DNA of 35,272 bases, taken from assembly GCA_018667355.1 (NCBI GenBank), contig JABIVC010000014.1:1-35272 (forward strand). The letters run 5' to 3'. Source of the DNA: Gammaproteobacteria bacterium. GTDB lineage: Bacteria > Pseudomonadota > Gammaproteobacteria > GCA-002705445 > GCA-002716945. Numbering within the stretch: the stretch's first letter is position 1; each line of letters opens with the position of its first letter. Below the pieces are notes generated by a model. The model made no database searches. It was not told where the DNA came from and saw only the letters and a list, made by a program, of their open reading frames with translations. Positions 1 to 9,991 of this stretch are shown here, piece after piece. The translations under genes were made by a program, and so were the position numbers.

Positions 1-58
1 GTTAAATAGGTTGTATTAAACACAAATGAAATATAAAATCATCGTTCGAGAGAAATAA
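1..58 (+). other. Leader upstream of rpsM
   Basis: The first nine bases read Val-Lys-stop in frame 1 and may be the end of the preceding ribosomal-operon gene (secY or rpmJ would be usual), but two codons are too few to identify it. The remainder is A/T-rich with a weak purine-rich ribosome binding site (gagag) just before the rpsM ATG. No promoter or terminator is clear. Confidence 0.3.
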
Positions 59-418
59 ATGGCTAGAATTGCAGGAATAAATTTACCAAACGGAAAGCAT
101 ATATGGATTGCTTTGACCTCTATTTATGGAATAGGGCCAACTAGAGCAAACAAAATCTGTGCAGATTCAGGTGTTATCAGGACTAAAAAAGTAAATGATC
201 TAGATGATAATGATCTGGAAACTTTAAGAAAGCATGTTGAAAAATATCAACTTGAGGGTGACTTAAGAAGAGAAACGTCAATAAACATTAAACGTCTTAT
301 GGATATTGGTTCATACAGAGGAATTAGGCACCGTAAAGGTTTACCTTTACGTGGTCAGAAGACTAAAAATAATAGCAGGACTAGGAAGGGACCTAGAAAA
401 CTCATAAAGGCTAAATAA
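59..418 (+). CDS. rpsM: 30S ribosomal protein S13
   Basis: S13 of the small-subunit head, contacting 16S rRNA and the P-site tRNA. The protein is 119 aa, matching the usual 118 or so. It opens with the family's [10 protein letters not shown] and has the helix-two-turn-helix segment with YGIGPTRA (about residues 23-30). The C-terminus is basic, with [23 protein letters not shown]-like character typical of the tRNA-contacting tail. It is the first gene of the alpha operon here; rpsK starts one base after its stop, so the two are probably translationally linked. Nothing unusual. Confidence 0.98.
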   Translation: MARIAGINLPNGKHIWIALTSIYGIGPTRANKICADSGVIRTKKVNDLDDNDLETLRKHVEKYQLEGDLRRETSINIKRLMDIGSYRGIRHRKGLPLRGQKTKNNSRTRKGPRKLIKAK

Positions 419-419
419 T

Positions 420-809
420 ATGGTAACTACTACTAAACCAAAAAAGAAAAAAGAAAAAAGAGTTGTTAACGAAGGAGTGGCACATATATATGCTTCTTTT
501 AATAATACAATTATTACAATAACTGATAAGCAGGGAAATACATTATCTTGGGCAACTTCAGGTGGGTCTGGTTTCAGAGGTTCAAGAAAAAGCACTCCAT
601 TTGCAGCCCAAATAGCTGCCGAGAAGGCTGGAATAAAAGCTGCTGAGTTTGGTGTAAAGAGTTTAGAGGTTTTAGTTAAGGGTCCTGGACCAGGAAGAGA
701 TTCAGCTGTTAGAGCATTAAATAGTTCTGGGTATAAAATTACGAATATTACAGATATAACGCCTCTTCCACATAATGGATGTAGACCACCTAAAAAGAGG
801 AGAGTGTAA
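420..809 (+). CDS. rpsK: 30S ribosomal protein S11
   Basis: S11 of the small-subunit platform. The 129 aa match the usual length. Family landmarks are the segment around residues 24-31 (HIYASFNN), [16 protein letters not shown] in the middle, [15 protein letters not shown], and the C-terminal [18 protein letters not shown]. The N-terminus is a lysine-rich tail (KPKKKKEKR), as in other S11 proteins. It lies between rpsM and rpsD with a 1-base gap before and 6 bases after. Confidence 0.98.
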   Translation: MVTTTKPKKKKEKRVVNEGVAHIYASFNNTIITITDKQGNTLSWATSGGSGFRGSRKSTPFAAQIAAEKAGIKAAEFGVKSLEVLVKGPGPGRDSAVRALNSSGYKITNITDITPLPHNGCRPPKKRRV

Positions 810-815
810 ATAATT

Positions 816-1439
816 ATGGCTAAATATACTGGAGCTAAATGTAAATTAATGAGAAGAGAGGGAACAGATTTATTTTTGAAATCTGGGTCAAGATCTCTGG
901 AAACTAAGTGTAACTTAGAAAAAAAACCTGGGCAAAAAGCCGATGCAAGGAGACCTAAAACTTCCGATTATTCACTGCAGCTGAGAGAGAAACAGAAGGT
1001 GAAGAGAATCTATGGCGTGCTGGAAAAACAATTCAGAAATTACTATAAAAAAGCTGCAAGTAAAAAAGGCTCTACAGGAGAAAACTTGCTTAATATGTTA
1101 GAATCACGGCTAGATAATGTTGTATATAGATTAGGCTTTGGAGCAACAAGATCAGAGTCTAGACAATTGGTAAATCATAAGAATATTCAAGTTAATGATT
1201 CAATAGTAAACATTGCTTCATATCAAGTTAGTCCAAAAGATAAAGTTTCTGTTAGAGAAAACAAGAAAGATCAACTCCGTATTAAATTAGCTATGAGTCT
1301 TGCGGAGACTCGAGGATTTAATGACTGGGTCGAAGTAGATGCTAAAAATCTCAAAGGCACATTTATAAGAACACCAGAACGTAAAGAACTACCTTCTGAA
1401 ATAAATGAATCGTTAATTGTTGAATTATACTCAAAATAG
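816..1439 (+). CDS. rpsD: 30S ribosomal protein S4
   Basis: S4 is a primary 16S rRNA binder and, in enterobacteria, the translational repressor of the alpha operon. The protein is 207 aa (E. coli 206). The N-terminal domain has the [16 protein letters not shown] segment. The S4 RNA-binding domain, about residues 95-155, contains [20 protein letters not shown] and [11 protein letters not shown]. The C-terminus ends IVELYSK, close to the usual IVELYSK ending. rpoA begins 7 bases after the stop. I did not see a clear pseudoknot operator, because the upstream leader is mostly outside the window. Confidence 0.98.
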   Translation: MAKYTGAKCKLMRREGTDLFLKSGSRSLETKCNLEKKPGQKADARRPKTSDYSLQLREKQKVKRIYGVLEKQFRNYYKKAASKKGSTGENLLNMLESRLDNVVYRLGFGATRSESRQLVNHKNIQVNDSIVNIASYQVSPKDKVSVRENKKDQLRIKLAMSLAETRGFNDWVEVDAKNLKGTFIRTPERKELPSEINESLIVELYSK

Positions 1440-1446
1440 GTGATAC

Positions 1447-2433
1447 ATGAATAATAATGACTTTCTAAAACCAAAATTAGTAGACATAGAGATGTTAAAT
1501 ACATCTCATGCAAAGATAACTATAGAGCCACTAGAGAGAGGCTTTGGTCATACACTAGGTAATGCACTCAGAAGAGTATTATTATCATCTTTGCCAGGGA
1601 GCGCTGTAACAGAGGTCTCTATTGAAAATATTTTACATGAATATAGTACAATCGAAGGTGTTCAAGAGGATGTTCTTGAGATATTACTAAATATAAAAAA
1701 ACTAGCATTGGTTTTACATGAAAAAGACATGCTGGAAGTTACTTTAAAGAAAAAAGGTAAAGGCCCGGTTCTAGCTTCAGATATTACAGCAAATGCTGAT
1801 TTAGAAATCAAAAACCCAGATTATTGTATAGCTAATATTACTAATGATAAGACAGAGCTTGTGATACATATGACAATTTCAAAAGGCAGAGGATATCAAG
1901 CTGCTCAAAAGAGAAAGTTTAACGAGTCTGAAGACCTAGGTATAGGAAAGATGCAGTTAGACGCTTCTTTTAGTCCTGTTGTTCAAGTTACTTATAATGT
2001 TGATACAGCTAGGGTTAAACAAAGAACTGATTTAGATAAGTTAATAATCGATCTAAAAACGAACGCGACGATTGAGCCTGAGGATGCAATTAGACAAGCT
2101 GGACAGATTTTAAGAGATCAATTATCAGTTTTCACTATTCTAGAAGTTAAAGAAGAAGCGGTCGAAGATTTAGATGCTCCACAAATTGACCCTGTTTTAT
2201 TAAGACCTGTTGATGATTTAGAGTTAACAGTTAGATCAGCTAATTGCCTAAAAGCAGAAAATATTTACTATATAGGTGACTTAGTTCAAAGAAGTGAAAA
2301 TGAATTATTAAAAACACCTAACTTAGGAAAAAAATCACTCACAGAAATTAAAGATGTTCTAGCTACGCATAGTTTATCACTTGGCATCAAGTTAGAAGAT
2401 TGGCCACCAAAAAGTATGGAAACAAGAACATGA
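1447..2433 (+). CDS. rpoA: DNA-directed RNA polymerase subunit alpha
   Basis: The alpha subunit forms the dimer that nucleates RNA polymerase assembly; its C-terminal domain binds UP elements and activators. The protein is 328 aa (E. coli 329). The N-terminal assembly domain carries [20 protein letters not shown] (about residues 27-46). The C-terminal domain (about 245-328) carries [19 protein letters not shown] and [16 protein letters not shown]. The ending LEDWPP is like that of gamma/betaproteobacteria. Its stop TGA overlaps the ATG of rplQ (ATGA), indicating translational coupling. Confidence 0.98.
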   Translation: MNNNDFLKPKLVDIEMLNTSHAKITIEPLERGFGHTLGNALRRVLLSSLPGSAVTEVSIENILHEYSTIEGVQEDVLEILLNIKKLALVLHEKDMLEVTLKKKGKGPVLASDITANADLEIKNPDYCIANITNDKTELVIHMTISKGRGYQAAQKRKFNESEDLGIGKMQLDASFSPVVQVTYNVDTARVKQRTDLDKLIIDLKTNATIEPEDAIRQAGQILRDQLSVFTILEVKEEAVEDLDAPQIDPVLLRPVDDLELTVRSANCLKAENIYYIGDLVQRSENELLKTPNLGKKSLTEIKDVLATHSLSLGIKLEDWPPKSMETRT

Positions 2434-2798
2434 GACATAGAAAAAGCGGCAGACAGTTAAATAGAAATGCTTCACATAGAAAAGCAATGTTTAAAAATAT
2501 GTGCTTATCATTATTTGAATTTGAGAGAATAGAAACATCTGTGCCAAAAGCTAAAGAGCTTAGAAGGTTTGCTGAGCCATTAATAACACTAGCTAAGACT
2601 GATTCATTGATTAGACGAAGACTCGCCTATTCAAAGATTAGAAGCAAAAAGTTAGTTAAAAAATTATTCGAGGATTTAGGACCTAGGTTTAAAAATAGAC
2701 CAGGTGGTTACCTAAGGATTCTTAAGTCAGGTTATAATCTTGGTGATGCATCTCCGCAAGCATATGTAGAGCTCACTGAAAAATCATCATCTAGTTAA
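2430..2798 (+). CDS. rplQ: 50S ribosomal protein L17
   Basis: L17 is near the exit tunnel of the large subunit. I place the start at the ATG at 2430, giving 122 aa (E. coli 127) and the universal L17 opening [13 protein letters not shown]. The frame is open further upstream to a TTG at 2400, but those ten extra residues lie inside rpoA and have no counterpart in the family. The ATG overlaps the rpoA stop as ATGA. The gene ends the alpha operon, and its TAA shares bases with the uvrA stop on the opposite strand, so there is no room for a dedicated terminator between them. Confidence 0.97.
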   Translation: MRHRKSGRQLNRNASHRKAMFKNMCLSLFEFERIETSVPKAKELRRFAEPLITLAKTDSLIRRRLAYSKIRSKKLVKKLFEDLGPRFKNRPGGYLRILKSGYNLGDASPQAYVELTEKSSSS

Positions 2799-5647
2799 GT
2801 AAGTTTATTTTTTAGAAATTTACCAGTATAGGATTTTTTATTTCTTGAGACATATTCTGGAGTACCTTCAGATACAATATGTCCTCCACCAATCCCACCT
2901 TCTGGGCCGAGATCAATTATCCAGTCCGCAGTTTTGATAACTTCTAAATTATGCTCTATGATTATCAACGTATTTCCTCGTTGTTTAAGTTTGTTTAATA
3001 CTTTAAGTAACTTTGCTACATCATGAAAATGTAATCCTGTTGTAGGTTCGTCTAATACATACAATGTCTGGCCAGTATCTCTCTTAATTAATTCTTTCGC
3101 TAATTTTATCCTTTGAGCTTCACCACCTGATAGAGTGGTAGCATTCTGCCCAAGCTTTATATATGAAAGCCCAACCTCATTAATTATTTCTAACTTTCTG
3201 CTGATAACTGGAATATTAATAAAAAATTCAAGAGCTTCATGAACAGTGAAGTTCAAAATATCATTAATATTTTTAGTTTTGAATAGAATTTCTAAAGTTT
3301 CAGCATTATATCTTTTACCTTCGCACTTATCACATTTAACATATACATCAGATAAGAAATGCATTTCTACTTTTATAACACCATCACCTTGGCATGTTTC
3401 ACATCTACCGCCTTTAACATTAAAACTAAACCTACCGGCTTTATAACCTCTTGACCTAGCCTCTTTTGTTTGTGTAAGCAGATCTCTTATATGTGTAAAA
3501 ATACCCGTATAGGTTGCAGGATTTGATCTAGGAGTTCGTCCTATAGGGCTCTGATCAATTTCTATTATTTTATCAATATACTCTAAACCACTAACTTTAT
3601 CGCAACCTGTTTGAGAATTATCTTTCTGTAGAAAATCATTATATACATAATTAAATAAAACATTATTTATTAAACTTGATTTTCCAGAACCCGAGACACC
3701 AGTTATACATGTCATTAGACCTATAGGTATGTCAACTCTTAAGTTTTTAAGATTGTTTGTTGTCGCATTATGTATGGACAATAATTTCTTAGGATTCATT
3801 TTTAACCTATCTTTTGGAACATCTATTTTCTTTTTACCAGACAAATATTCACCAGTTATAGAATTCTTGATACTGCTTATAGCCTCAGGTTTTCCCGCAT
3901 AAACAATTTCCCCTCCTAAGTCTCCAGCGCCAGGACCAACATCAACAATATAATCAGAAGCAAGTATAGTATCTTCATCATGTTCTACAACAATTACCGT
4001 ATTACCCAGGCCACGTAAGTGTGTCAGGGTTTGAAGTAATTTATCATTATCTCTTTGGTGCAATCCAATTGATGGTTCGTCAAGTATATACATCACTCCC
4101 ACGAGACCAGAACCGATTTGGCTTGCTAGTCTAATCCTTTGTGCTTCACCACCTGACAAAGTTTCTGCACTCCTATCTAATGATAAATAATTTAGACCAA
4201 CATTAACAAGAAAACTGAGTCTACTAGTAATTTCAGCAATAATTTTTGCTGATATTTCCTTTTTCATACCTTTAAGATTTAAATCATTAAAGAATTTGAG
4301 ACATTCTTCAGTTGTAAAGGTGGTTATATCACTGATTGATTTATTTGATATAAATATATTTCTACTTTTTTCATTTAATCTTGTATTTGCACATTCACTA
4401 CATTTATCGGTACTTAAATATTTAGATAACCTATCTCTGGTTGAATATGACCCAGTCTCATATTGTTTTTCATATTTTTTTATAATTCCATCCCAAATCT
4501 CTTCTTTAACAACAAAATCACTCTGATCTCTTTTTCTATAACCTCTTACATATTTCATTTTAATAAGTTCTTTTTTACTTCCATAAAATAAAATATCTTT
4601 AAAGCTTTGAGGTAATTTCCTATACTCTAAATCTAAGTTTATCTTATAATGCTCTGATAAACTTTTAAGCAATAAATGATAATACACACTTTTATTATCC
4701 CACCCATAAATTGCCCCATTAGTTAGACTCAGTTCTTGATTGACGATAATCTTATGAGGATCAAAAAATTCTCTGACCCCGAGACCATCGCATGCCCCGC
4801 AAGCACCCGCAGGACTATTAAATGAGAATAATTTTGGCTCTAATTCACCAATTGAATAACCGCAATGCGGACAGGAGTATTTTGTCGAAAAAATATCTTC
4901 TATCAAATCCTTTTCTTTATTAAGAATATAAACTATTCCATTAGAAATATTTGATGCAGTTTCTAAGGATTCAGTTATGCGTTGTTTATTATTATTATTC
5001 ACATTTATTCTATCTACAACTAACTCGATATCATTTTTTTTCTTAGGGTTAATTAAGTGTTCGAGTAGATGTTTTGATATATCAGAGATTTCTACAATTT
5101 CATTATTTACCCTTATCCTTGCATACCCTTGTTGAGAGAATGATTGAATTAATTTTGCATGCTCACCTTTTTGTTTTTTTACTAATGGTGAGAGAACAAA
5201 AATATTTTTTTCATGGTATTTAGATAAAATTTTTGTAGTCATATCTGAGACAGACATAGCTTCTAGTTCATTTGAGTGTTCTGGGCATCGTGGAGTCCCG
5301 ACTCGGGCATAGAGAAGCCGCAAATAGTCATATATTTCTGTTACAGTTCCCACTGTTGATCTAGGATTATGAGATGATGATTTTTGCTCTATTGATATTG
5401 CTGGTGATAACCCCTCTATAACATCAACATCAGGTTTATCCATCATAGATAAGAATTGCCTGGCATAAGATGACAAAGATTCCATGTAACGCCTTTGTCC
5501 TTCTGCAAAAATAGTATCAAAAGCTAGTGAAGACTTCCCTGAGCCTGATAATCCCGTAATTGTAACAAGCTTATTTCTAGGTATTTCTACGTTTATGTTT
5601 TTAAGGTTATGGGTTCGCGCACCCTTGACAAAAATATTCTTTTTCAT
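2795..5647 (-). CDS. uvrA: Excinuclease ABC subunit A
   Basis: UvrA is the damage-recognition ATPase of nucleotide excision repair; the dimer loads UvrB on lesions. The protein is 950 aa (E. coli 940). It has two ABC ATPase modules: the first Walker A is at residues 32-40 (GLSGSGKSS), and the second reads [10 protein letters not shown] in the C-terminal half. Both halves carry the LSGGEAQRI signature followed by an LDEP Walker B. Cysteine pairs of the zinc modules are visible (CPHC...CGAC, CSEC, CETC...CKDC-like CDKC). The gene is divergent from ssb, the classical gammaproteobacterial arrangement, but I found no LexA box between them. Confidence 0.98.
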   Translation of the reverse strand: MKKNIFVKGARTHNLKNINVEIPRNKLVTITGLSGSGKSSLAFDTIFAEGQRRYMESLSSYARQFLSMMDKPDVDVIEGLSPAISIEQKSSSHNPRSTVGTVTEIYDYLRLLYARVGTPRCPEHSNELEAMSVSDMTTKILSKYHEKNIFVLSPLVKKQKGEHAKLIQSFSQQGYARIRVNNEIVEISDISKHLLEHLINPKKKNDIELVVDRINVNNNNKQRITESLETASNISNGIVYILNKEKDLIEDIFSTKYSCPHCGYSIGELEPKLFSFNSPAGACGACDGLGVREFFDPHKIIVNQELSLTNGAIYGWDNKSVYYHLLLKSLSEHYKINLDLEYRKLPQSFKDILFYGSKKELIKMKYVRGYRKRDQSDFVVKEEIWDGIIKKYEKQYETGSYSTRDRLSKYLSTDKCSECANTRLNEKSRNIFISNKSISDITTFTTEECLKFFNDLNLKGMKKEISAKIIAEITSRLSFLVNVGLNYLSLDRSAETLSGGEAQRIRLASQIGSGLVGVMYILDEPSIGLHQRDNDKLLQTLTHLRGLGNTVIVVEHDEDTILASDYIVDVGPGAGDLGGEIVYAGKPEAISSIKNSITGEYLSGKKKIDVPKDRLKMNPKKLLSIHNATTNNLKNLRVDIPIGLMTCITGVSGSGKSSLINNVLFNYVYNDFLQKDNSQTGCDKVSGLEYIDKIIEIDQSPIGRTPRSNPATYTGIFTHIRDLLTQTKEARSRGYKAGRFSFNVKGGRCETCQGDGVIKVEMHFLSDVYVKCDKCEGKRYNAETLEILFKTKNINDILNFTVHEALEFFINIPVISRKLEIINEVGLSYIKLGQNATTLSGGEAQRIKLAKELIKRDTGQTLYVLDEPTTGLHFHDVAKLLKVLNKLKQRGNTLIIIEHNLEVIKTADWIIDLGPEGGIGGGHIVSEGTPEYVSRNKKSYTGKFLKNKLT

Positions 5648-5941
5648 GCTAGAGAAATCATATCATCAAATACTATTAATTAATATCTACTACCTGTCGG
5701 TACCTAATTCACCATCATTTTTTAAAGCCTCTTTTTTGGTGACACCTCGTATAAGTAATATTTATGACCAGTAAACCGCTTATTTTTCCATTGGTCACTA
5801 AACTATTATTATGATTTAAATATGCTTAAGAATGAACGAAAAATGTACAAAACATACTCTTTGAGTGGAATTATTCCTATTCGTGAGATAGTATTTAAGT
5901 TATAGTTAAGTCCTTATAGTAAATTATACAGAAGAGAGTTT
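5648..5941. promoter_or_regulatory. Divergent uvrA-ssb control region
   Basis: This is 294 bp with no convincing gene. In E. coli the equivalent region carries SOS boxes, but no CTG-N10-CAG site with LexA-like flanks is visible here. It does contain three copies of a TGGTSA-type element: TTGGTGACA at 5736-5744 (centred in the dyad GGTGACACC, 5738-5746), TGACCA at 5765-5770 (reverse orientation) and TTGGTCACT at 5791-5799. The last two form a 6-bp inverted repeat 21 bp apart. Possible weak -10 elements are TATAGT at 5915-5920 for ssb and, on the minus strand, TATGAT at 5657-5662 for uvrA; neither has a good -35. ssb has a ribosome binding site (agaagagag) just before its ATG. Confidence 0.4.
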
Positions 5942-6373
5942 ATGTCAGTAAATAAAGTAATATTGTTGGGTAGGGTTGGCGCTGATCCTGAAGTCAAGGT
6001 AATGCCAAGTGGCAATGCAGTTCTCAATCTATCGTTAGCAACAAATAGAAAATTCAAAAATCAAGAATCTGGAGCATATGAGGATAAAACAGAATGGCAT
6101 AGAGTGGTGTTCTTCAATAAACCTGCTGAGACAATTGGGCAATATGTTAAGAAAGGCCAACAACTTTATGTTGAAGGTAGATTGCAAACTCGAAAATGGC
6201 AAGATAAAGATGGTATAGAAAAATATTCAACGGATATAATTTCTGATAACTTTACTTTTATTGGTTCTAAATCTGACTCTGGTGATAGTGCTCAATATAA
6301 TAATCAGTCACGAAGCAATGATGATTTTAATCAAGGCTCTGCTGCCCAACATGATGATGATGTACCCTTCTAG
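5942..6373 (+). CDS. ssb: Single-stranded DNA-binding protein
   Basis: SSB protects single-stranded DNA and recruits replication and repair enzymes through its C-terminal tip. The protein is 143 aa, somewhat shorter than E. coli SSB (178). The OB fold spans about residues 1-110, starting MSVNKVILLGRVGADPE, with TEWHRVVFF and YVEGRLQTRKW landmarks. A short polar Q/N/S-rich linker follows, and the tail ends DDDVPF, the acidic tip that binds partner proteins. miaB starts 5 bases after the stop, so the two are probably co-transcribed. Confidence 0.98.
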   Translation: MSVNKVILLGRVGADPEVKVMPSGNAVLNLSLATNRKFKNQESGAYEDKTEWHRVVFFNKPAETIGQYVKKGQQLYVEGRLQTRKWQDKDGIEKYSTDIISDNFTFIGSKSDSGDSAQYNNQSRSNDDFNQGSAAQHDDDVPF

Positions 6374-6378
6374 AGTAA

Positions 6379-7716
6379 ATGCTCGAAAATAAAAAATTTT
6401 TTATAAAGACTCATGGTTGTCAAATGAATGAATATGATTCAGACAAACTAACTGATGTTTTAAGAGTTAACTTAAAAATGGTTGAAACCAAAAACCCTGG
6501 CAGCGCGGATCTTCTGCTTTTGAATACCTGTTCGATTCGTGAAAAAGCCCAAGAAAAAGTTTTTCATCAGTTAGGAAGATGGAAAAAGCTAAAAGATAAA
6601 AAACCAGGCATGTTAATAGCTGTTGGCGGATGCGTTGCCTCTCAAGAAGGTAAAAGCATCAGATCAAGAGCGCCTTCAGTAGATATTATTTTTGGACCAC
6701 AAACAATTCATAGAATTCCTAAAATGATTAAAGATTTATATACTTTTGATCTTAAAAGTGCGGTGGATATCAGTTTTCCAGAGATTGAAAAATTTGATTA
6801 TTTACCTATTTCGGATAAGAAAGCTCCATCAGCTTATATTTCTATTATGGAGGGTTGTAGCAAATATTGTACTTTCTGCGTTGTACCTTACACAAGAGGA
6901 GAAGAATTTAATAGAGGGTTTGATGATATTATCAATGAAGCTATGAAGTTATCTTCTCAAGGGGCTAGAGAAATTATTTTATTAGGACAGAATGTTAATG
7001 CATATAAGTCAATTGATCATAATGGTAATCCTGTTAGCCTTTCAGACTTGATTAGATATATTTCTCATATTGATGGCATAGAAAGAATTCGTTATACAAC
7101 GTCTCACCCAATAGATTTTTCTCAAGATTTAATAAATGAGTATAATAATAACAAGTTAGCTAATAATCTACATTTACCTATTCAGTCTGGCTCGGACTTA
7201 ATTCTTTCCAAGATGAAAAGGAAACATACAGTGCTCGAGTATAAAAGCATCATTAAAAAAGTTAGAAACATTAGACCAGATATACATCTATCTTCTGATT
7301 TTATTATAGGATATCCCGGTGAATCTGATTATGAATTTCAAAAAACTCTAGACTTTATTGAAGAATTAAACTTTAGTGATGCATATAGCTTTATTTATAG
7401 CCCTAGACCAGGCACCCCCGCAGCGCAAGAGATGGATTATATATCAGACACAATTAAATCTGATAGACTTAAAGAACTAAAAGATTTAATTAAACATCAG
7501 TCGAATTGTTATTCTGAGAAAATGCTTGGGAAAACAGAAAAAGTGCTTGTCGAAGGTCTTTCTCGGAAAAGGAATAATGAAGTTTTTGGAAGAACTGATA
7601 ACAATAAGGTAATTAATTTCCCTGGAAATGAAGAATTAATTAGTAAATTAGTAGATGTTCGCATTGATGAAATAAGGGCAAATACATTGCATGGAACTTG
7701 TTTAAACATTAAATGA
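6379..7716 (+). CDS. miaB: tRNA-2-methylthio-N6-dimethylallyladenosine synthase MiaB
   Basis: A radical-SAM methylthiotransferase that adds the ms2 group to i6A37 of tRNAs. The protein is 445 aa, the usual length. The N-terminal UPF0004 domain has its three cluster cysteines at 14 (HGCQMNEYDSD), 51 (NTCSIR) and 85 (GGCVA). The radical-SAM motif is C160-x3-C164-x2-C167 (CSKYCTFC). The C-terminal segment, about residues 370-445, fits a TRAM domain. It leads the conserved miaB-phoH-ybeY-corC-lnt order. Confidence 0.97.
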   Translation: MLENKKFFIKTHGCQMNEYDSDKLTDVLRVNLKMVETKNPGSADLLLLNTCSIREKAQEKVFHQLGRWKKLKDKKPGMLIAVGGCVASQEGKSIRSRAPSVDIIFGPQTIHRIPKMIKDLYTFDLKSAVDISFPEIEKFDYLPISDKKAPSAYISIMEGCSKYCTFCVVPYTRGEEFNRGFDDIINEAMKLSSQGAREIILLGQNVNAYKSIDHNGNPVSLSDLIRYISHIDGIERIRYTTSHPIDFSQDLINEYNNNKLANNLHLPIQSGSDLILSKMKRKHTVLEYKSIIKKVRNIRPDIHLSSDFIIGYPGESDYEFQKTLDFIEELNFSDAYSFIYSPRPGTPAAQEMDYISDTIKSDRLKELKDLIKHQSNCYSEKMLGKTEKVLVEGLSRKRNNEVFGRTDNNKVINFPGNEELISKLVDVRIDEIRANTLHGTCLNIK

Positions 7717-7749
7717 TAAAAAAAATTAATACATGGAGCCTATAAGATT

Positions 7750-8721
7750 TTGACTGAAAAAATCACCAGCCAAAATTTATTATTACAACCTCAGGATAAT
7801 CAGAGGTTATCTAATTTATGTGGATTACTAGATGAAAATCTAAGGCAGATAGAAACATATATGTCGGTAGAGATATCAAATAGAGGAAATTCATTTATTA
7901 TTAAAGGTGATAAACAAAATGTACCTTTAACATCAAGTCTGATTGAAAAATTATATTTAATTTCAGCTGAAGAAGAATTAACCTCTAAGCAACTTCATAT
8001 GTATATGAATAATACAAGCGACGGCACTCAAAGTACAAAAGATAAGATTGTTTCTGATCCAGATGATATTTCTATAAAATGTAAAAAAATTACTATTAGG
8101 CCCAAATCAAAATCACAACAAGAGTATGTTAAAGCTATAATGGATAATGATTTAACATTTGGCATAGGTTCAGCGGGTACCGGTAAGACATATCTTGCAG
8201 TAGCTTGTGCTATATATTTTTTAGAGAAAGATTTAGTTAAAAAGATATTTTTAGTAAGACCTGCGATTGAAGCAGGTGAGAAATTAGGGTTTTTGCCAGG
8301 CGATTTATCTGAAAAAGTGAATCCATACTTACAACCAATATATGATGCGCTTGATGACGTCATAGGTGCCGAGAGAGTAAATAAGCTTATAGAGAAAAAA
8401 GTTATAGAAATAGCGCCACTAGCTTATATGCGAGGTAGGACATTGAACGATGCATTTATAATACTAGATGAAGGTCAGAATACTACTATTGCGCAAATGG
8501 AAATGTTTTTAACTAGAATAGGATTCGGGTCAAAGGCTGTTGTAACCGGTGATACAAGCCAGATAGATTTACCCAGAGATTCTAGATCAGGTCTAAAAGA
8601 CTGTTTGGAGTTTATGCCTAAGATTAATGGGGCGCATATCACAAAATTTAAACCAAACGATGTAATGAGACATAAAATTGTTAAAGATATAATCAAAGAA
8701 TATGATAGAAGAAAAAAATAA
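7750..8721 (+). CDS. ybeZ: PhoH-like ATPase (YbeZ)
   Basis: A PhoH-family P-loop protein, partner of the rRNA-maturation nuclease YbeY next door. The protein is 323 aa with Walker A GSAGTGKT at residues 140-147 and Walker B ending LDEGQ at about 239-243. The N-terminus (LQPQDNQRLSNLCG) matches the start region of YbeZ, which supports the TTG at 7750 as the true start: the first in-frame ATG lies inside this conserved part. A ribosome binding site (tggag) lies upstream at about 7733-7738. The end overlaps ybeY by 20 bases. Confidence 0.95.
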   Translation: MTEKITSQNLLLQPQDNQRLSNLCGLLDENLRQIETYMSVEISNRGNSFIIKGDKQNVPLTSSLIEKLYLISAEEELTSKQLHMYMNNTSDGTQSTKDKIVSDPDDISIKCKKITIRPKSKSQQEYVKAIMDNDLTFGIGSAGTGKTYLAVACAIYFLEKDLVKKIFLVRPAIEAGEKLGFLPGDLSEKVNPYLQPIYDALDDVIGAERVNKLIEKKVIEIAPLAYMRGRTLNDAFIILDEGQNTTIAQMEMFLTRIGFGSKAVVTGDTSQIDLPRDSRSGLKDCLEFMPKINGAHITKFKPNDVMRHKIVKDIIKEYDRRKK

Positions 8722-9172
8722 CTTATTAACTATTCAAATCACTAAAGATAAGTTATTGGATTATATACCAGATAATATTAAAATTAAAAAATGGGCGACA
8801 GTGGCGTTTGAAACAAAGAGAGACTCTCTAGTAATAATTAAAATAGCTCATAAAGATGAAATAATGAAATTGAATAAATTTTTTTTTAAAAAAAATAAGC
8901 CAACAAATGTCTTATCTTTTCCTAATAATTCTATCGTTAAAACAGGAGAATTTATTTTAGGTGATATCATTATTTGCCCAGAAATTATTAATAATGAATC
9001 TAAAACATATAATATAGATAGACAAAATAGGTGGGCACATATGATTATTCACTCTATGCTTCATTTACAGGGCTATACTCATGATTTAGATAAACATCAA
9101 GTCATAATGGAAAACAGGGAAAAAAAACTGATGAACTTACTAGGATATTCGGATCCATATTATGCAAATTAA
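8702..9172 (+). CDS. ybeY: Endoribonuclease YbeY (rRNA maturation factor)
   Basis: A metal-dependent RNase in 16S rRNA 3'-end maturation and late ribosome quality control. The protein is 156 aa. The signature zinc site H117-x3-H121-x5-H127 sits in HSMLHLQGYTHD near the C-terminus, and TNVLSFP (about 68-74) is the other conserved segment. It begins inside the end of phoH (20-base overlap) and overlaps corC by 11 bases, so translation of the three is probably coupled. Confidence 0.97.
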   Translation: MIEEKNNLLTIQITKDKLLDYIPDNIKIKKWATVAFETKRDSLVIIKIAHKDEIMKLNKFFFKKNKPTNVLSFPNNSIVKTGEFILGDIIICPEIINNESKTYNIDRQNRWAHMIIHSMLHLQGYTHDLDKHQVIMENREKKLMNLLGYSDPYYAN

Positions 9173-9977
9173 AAATAAATGGCTATCTAAGATTTCCGGA
9201 CTTTTAAAGGACTCCCCTAAAGCGAAAACTGATTTACTGGATGTCTTGAAAAGTGCAGTTCATAATGGGCTTCTCGATAATGAATCTTTAAAAATGATTG
9301 AAGGTGTTTTTAAAGTATCTGAAGTGCAAGTACGAGATATAATGATACCTCGACCTCATATGATAGTGATAGATATAGCCGATAAAATTGATGAAATTGT
9401 GAAAAAGGTTGCTTCATCTGGTCATTCAAGATTTCCAGTGATTGATGATAATCGCGATGAAATAATCGGAGTGCTACTTGCAAAAGATCTGCTTAAGAAA
9501 TCAATTAAAGATGATAACGATGGTATAGATTTACATGAATTACTTAGATCAGCAGTTTTTATTCCAGAAAGCAAAAGATTGAATATTCTTTTAAATGAAT
9601 TTAAGTCAAGTAGGAATCATATTGCAATTGTTATTGATGAGCATGGTGGTGTTTCAGGACTTGTAACCATTGAAGATGTTATTGAAGAAATTGTTGGAGA
9701 AATTGATGATGAGCATGACAAGAAAACTGAATCAAACATTATTGCCCAAAGCCATGATGATTATATTATAGACGCACTTACAACTCTTGACGAGTTTAAT
9801 TCATACTTTCTAACTGACTTTAGTGATGATGTAGAAACAATTGGAGGATATTTAGTCAATAAATTCGAGAGAGTCCCTTTAAAGGGGGAGATTATTGTAA
9901 TCTCTAACTTTTTATTTAAAATATTATCTGCTGATTCTAGAACTATCAAAAGAGTAAAGTTAAGCAAAAAAATATAG
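9162..9977 (+). CDS. corC: CorC/YbeX-family CBS-domain protein
   Basis: A cytosolic protein of the CorC/HlyC family, linked in enterobacteria to cobalt/magnesium efflux and, as YbeX, to ribosome metabolism. The protein is 271 aa. A CBS pair spans about residues 65-185, with VRDIMIPRPHM at its start and HGGVSGLVTIEDVIEEIVGE in the second repeat. A C-terminal transporter-associated domain (about 195-270) has VETIGGYLVNKFERVP. There are no membrane segments, unlike the longer CorB/TlyC forms. It lies in the usual place between ybeY and lnt. Confidence 0.93.
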   Translation: MQIKNKWLSKISGLLKDSPKAKTDLLDVLKSAVHNGLLDNESLKMIEGVFKVSEVQVRDIMIPRPHMIVIDIADKIDEIVKKVASSGHSRFPVIDDNRDEIIGVLLAKDLLKKSIKDDNDGIDLHELLRSAVFIPESKRLNILLNEFKSSRNHIAIVIDEHGGVSGLVTIEDVIEEIVGEIDDEHDKKTESNIIAQSHDDYIIDALTTLDEFNSYFLTDFSDDVETIGGYLVNKFERVPLKGEIIVISNFLFKILSADSRTIKRVKLSKKI

Positions 9978-9991
9978 ATTAAGAGAAACTT

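Noticed and set aside
2400-2429. TTG-initiated N-terminal extension of L17
   Set aside because: It lies within rpoA and has no counterpart in the family; the ATG at 2430 gives the universal [13 protein letters not shown] start.
5764-5814. 16-codon frame starting ATGACCAGTAAA in the uvrA-ssb gap
   Set aside because: No ribosome binding site and it overlaps the inverted TGACCA/TGGTCA elements; a frame this short is expected by chance.
5843-5855. Short dyad ATGT-ACAAA-ACAT as a possible operator
   Set aside because: Four-base arms are common by chance in A/T-rich DNA and there is no match to a known site.
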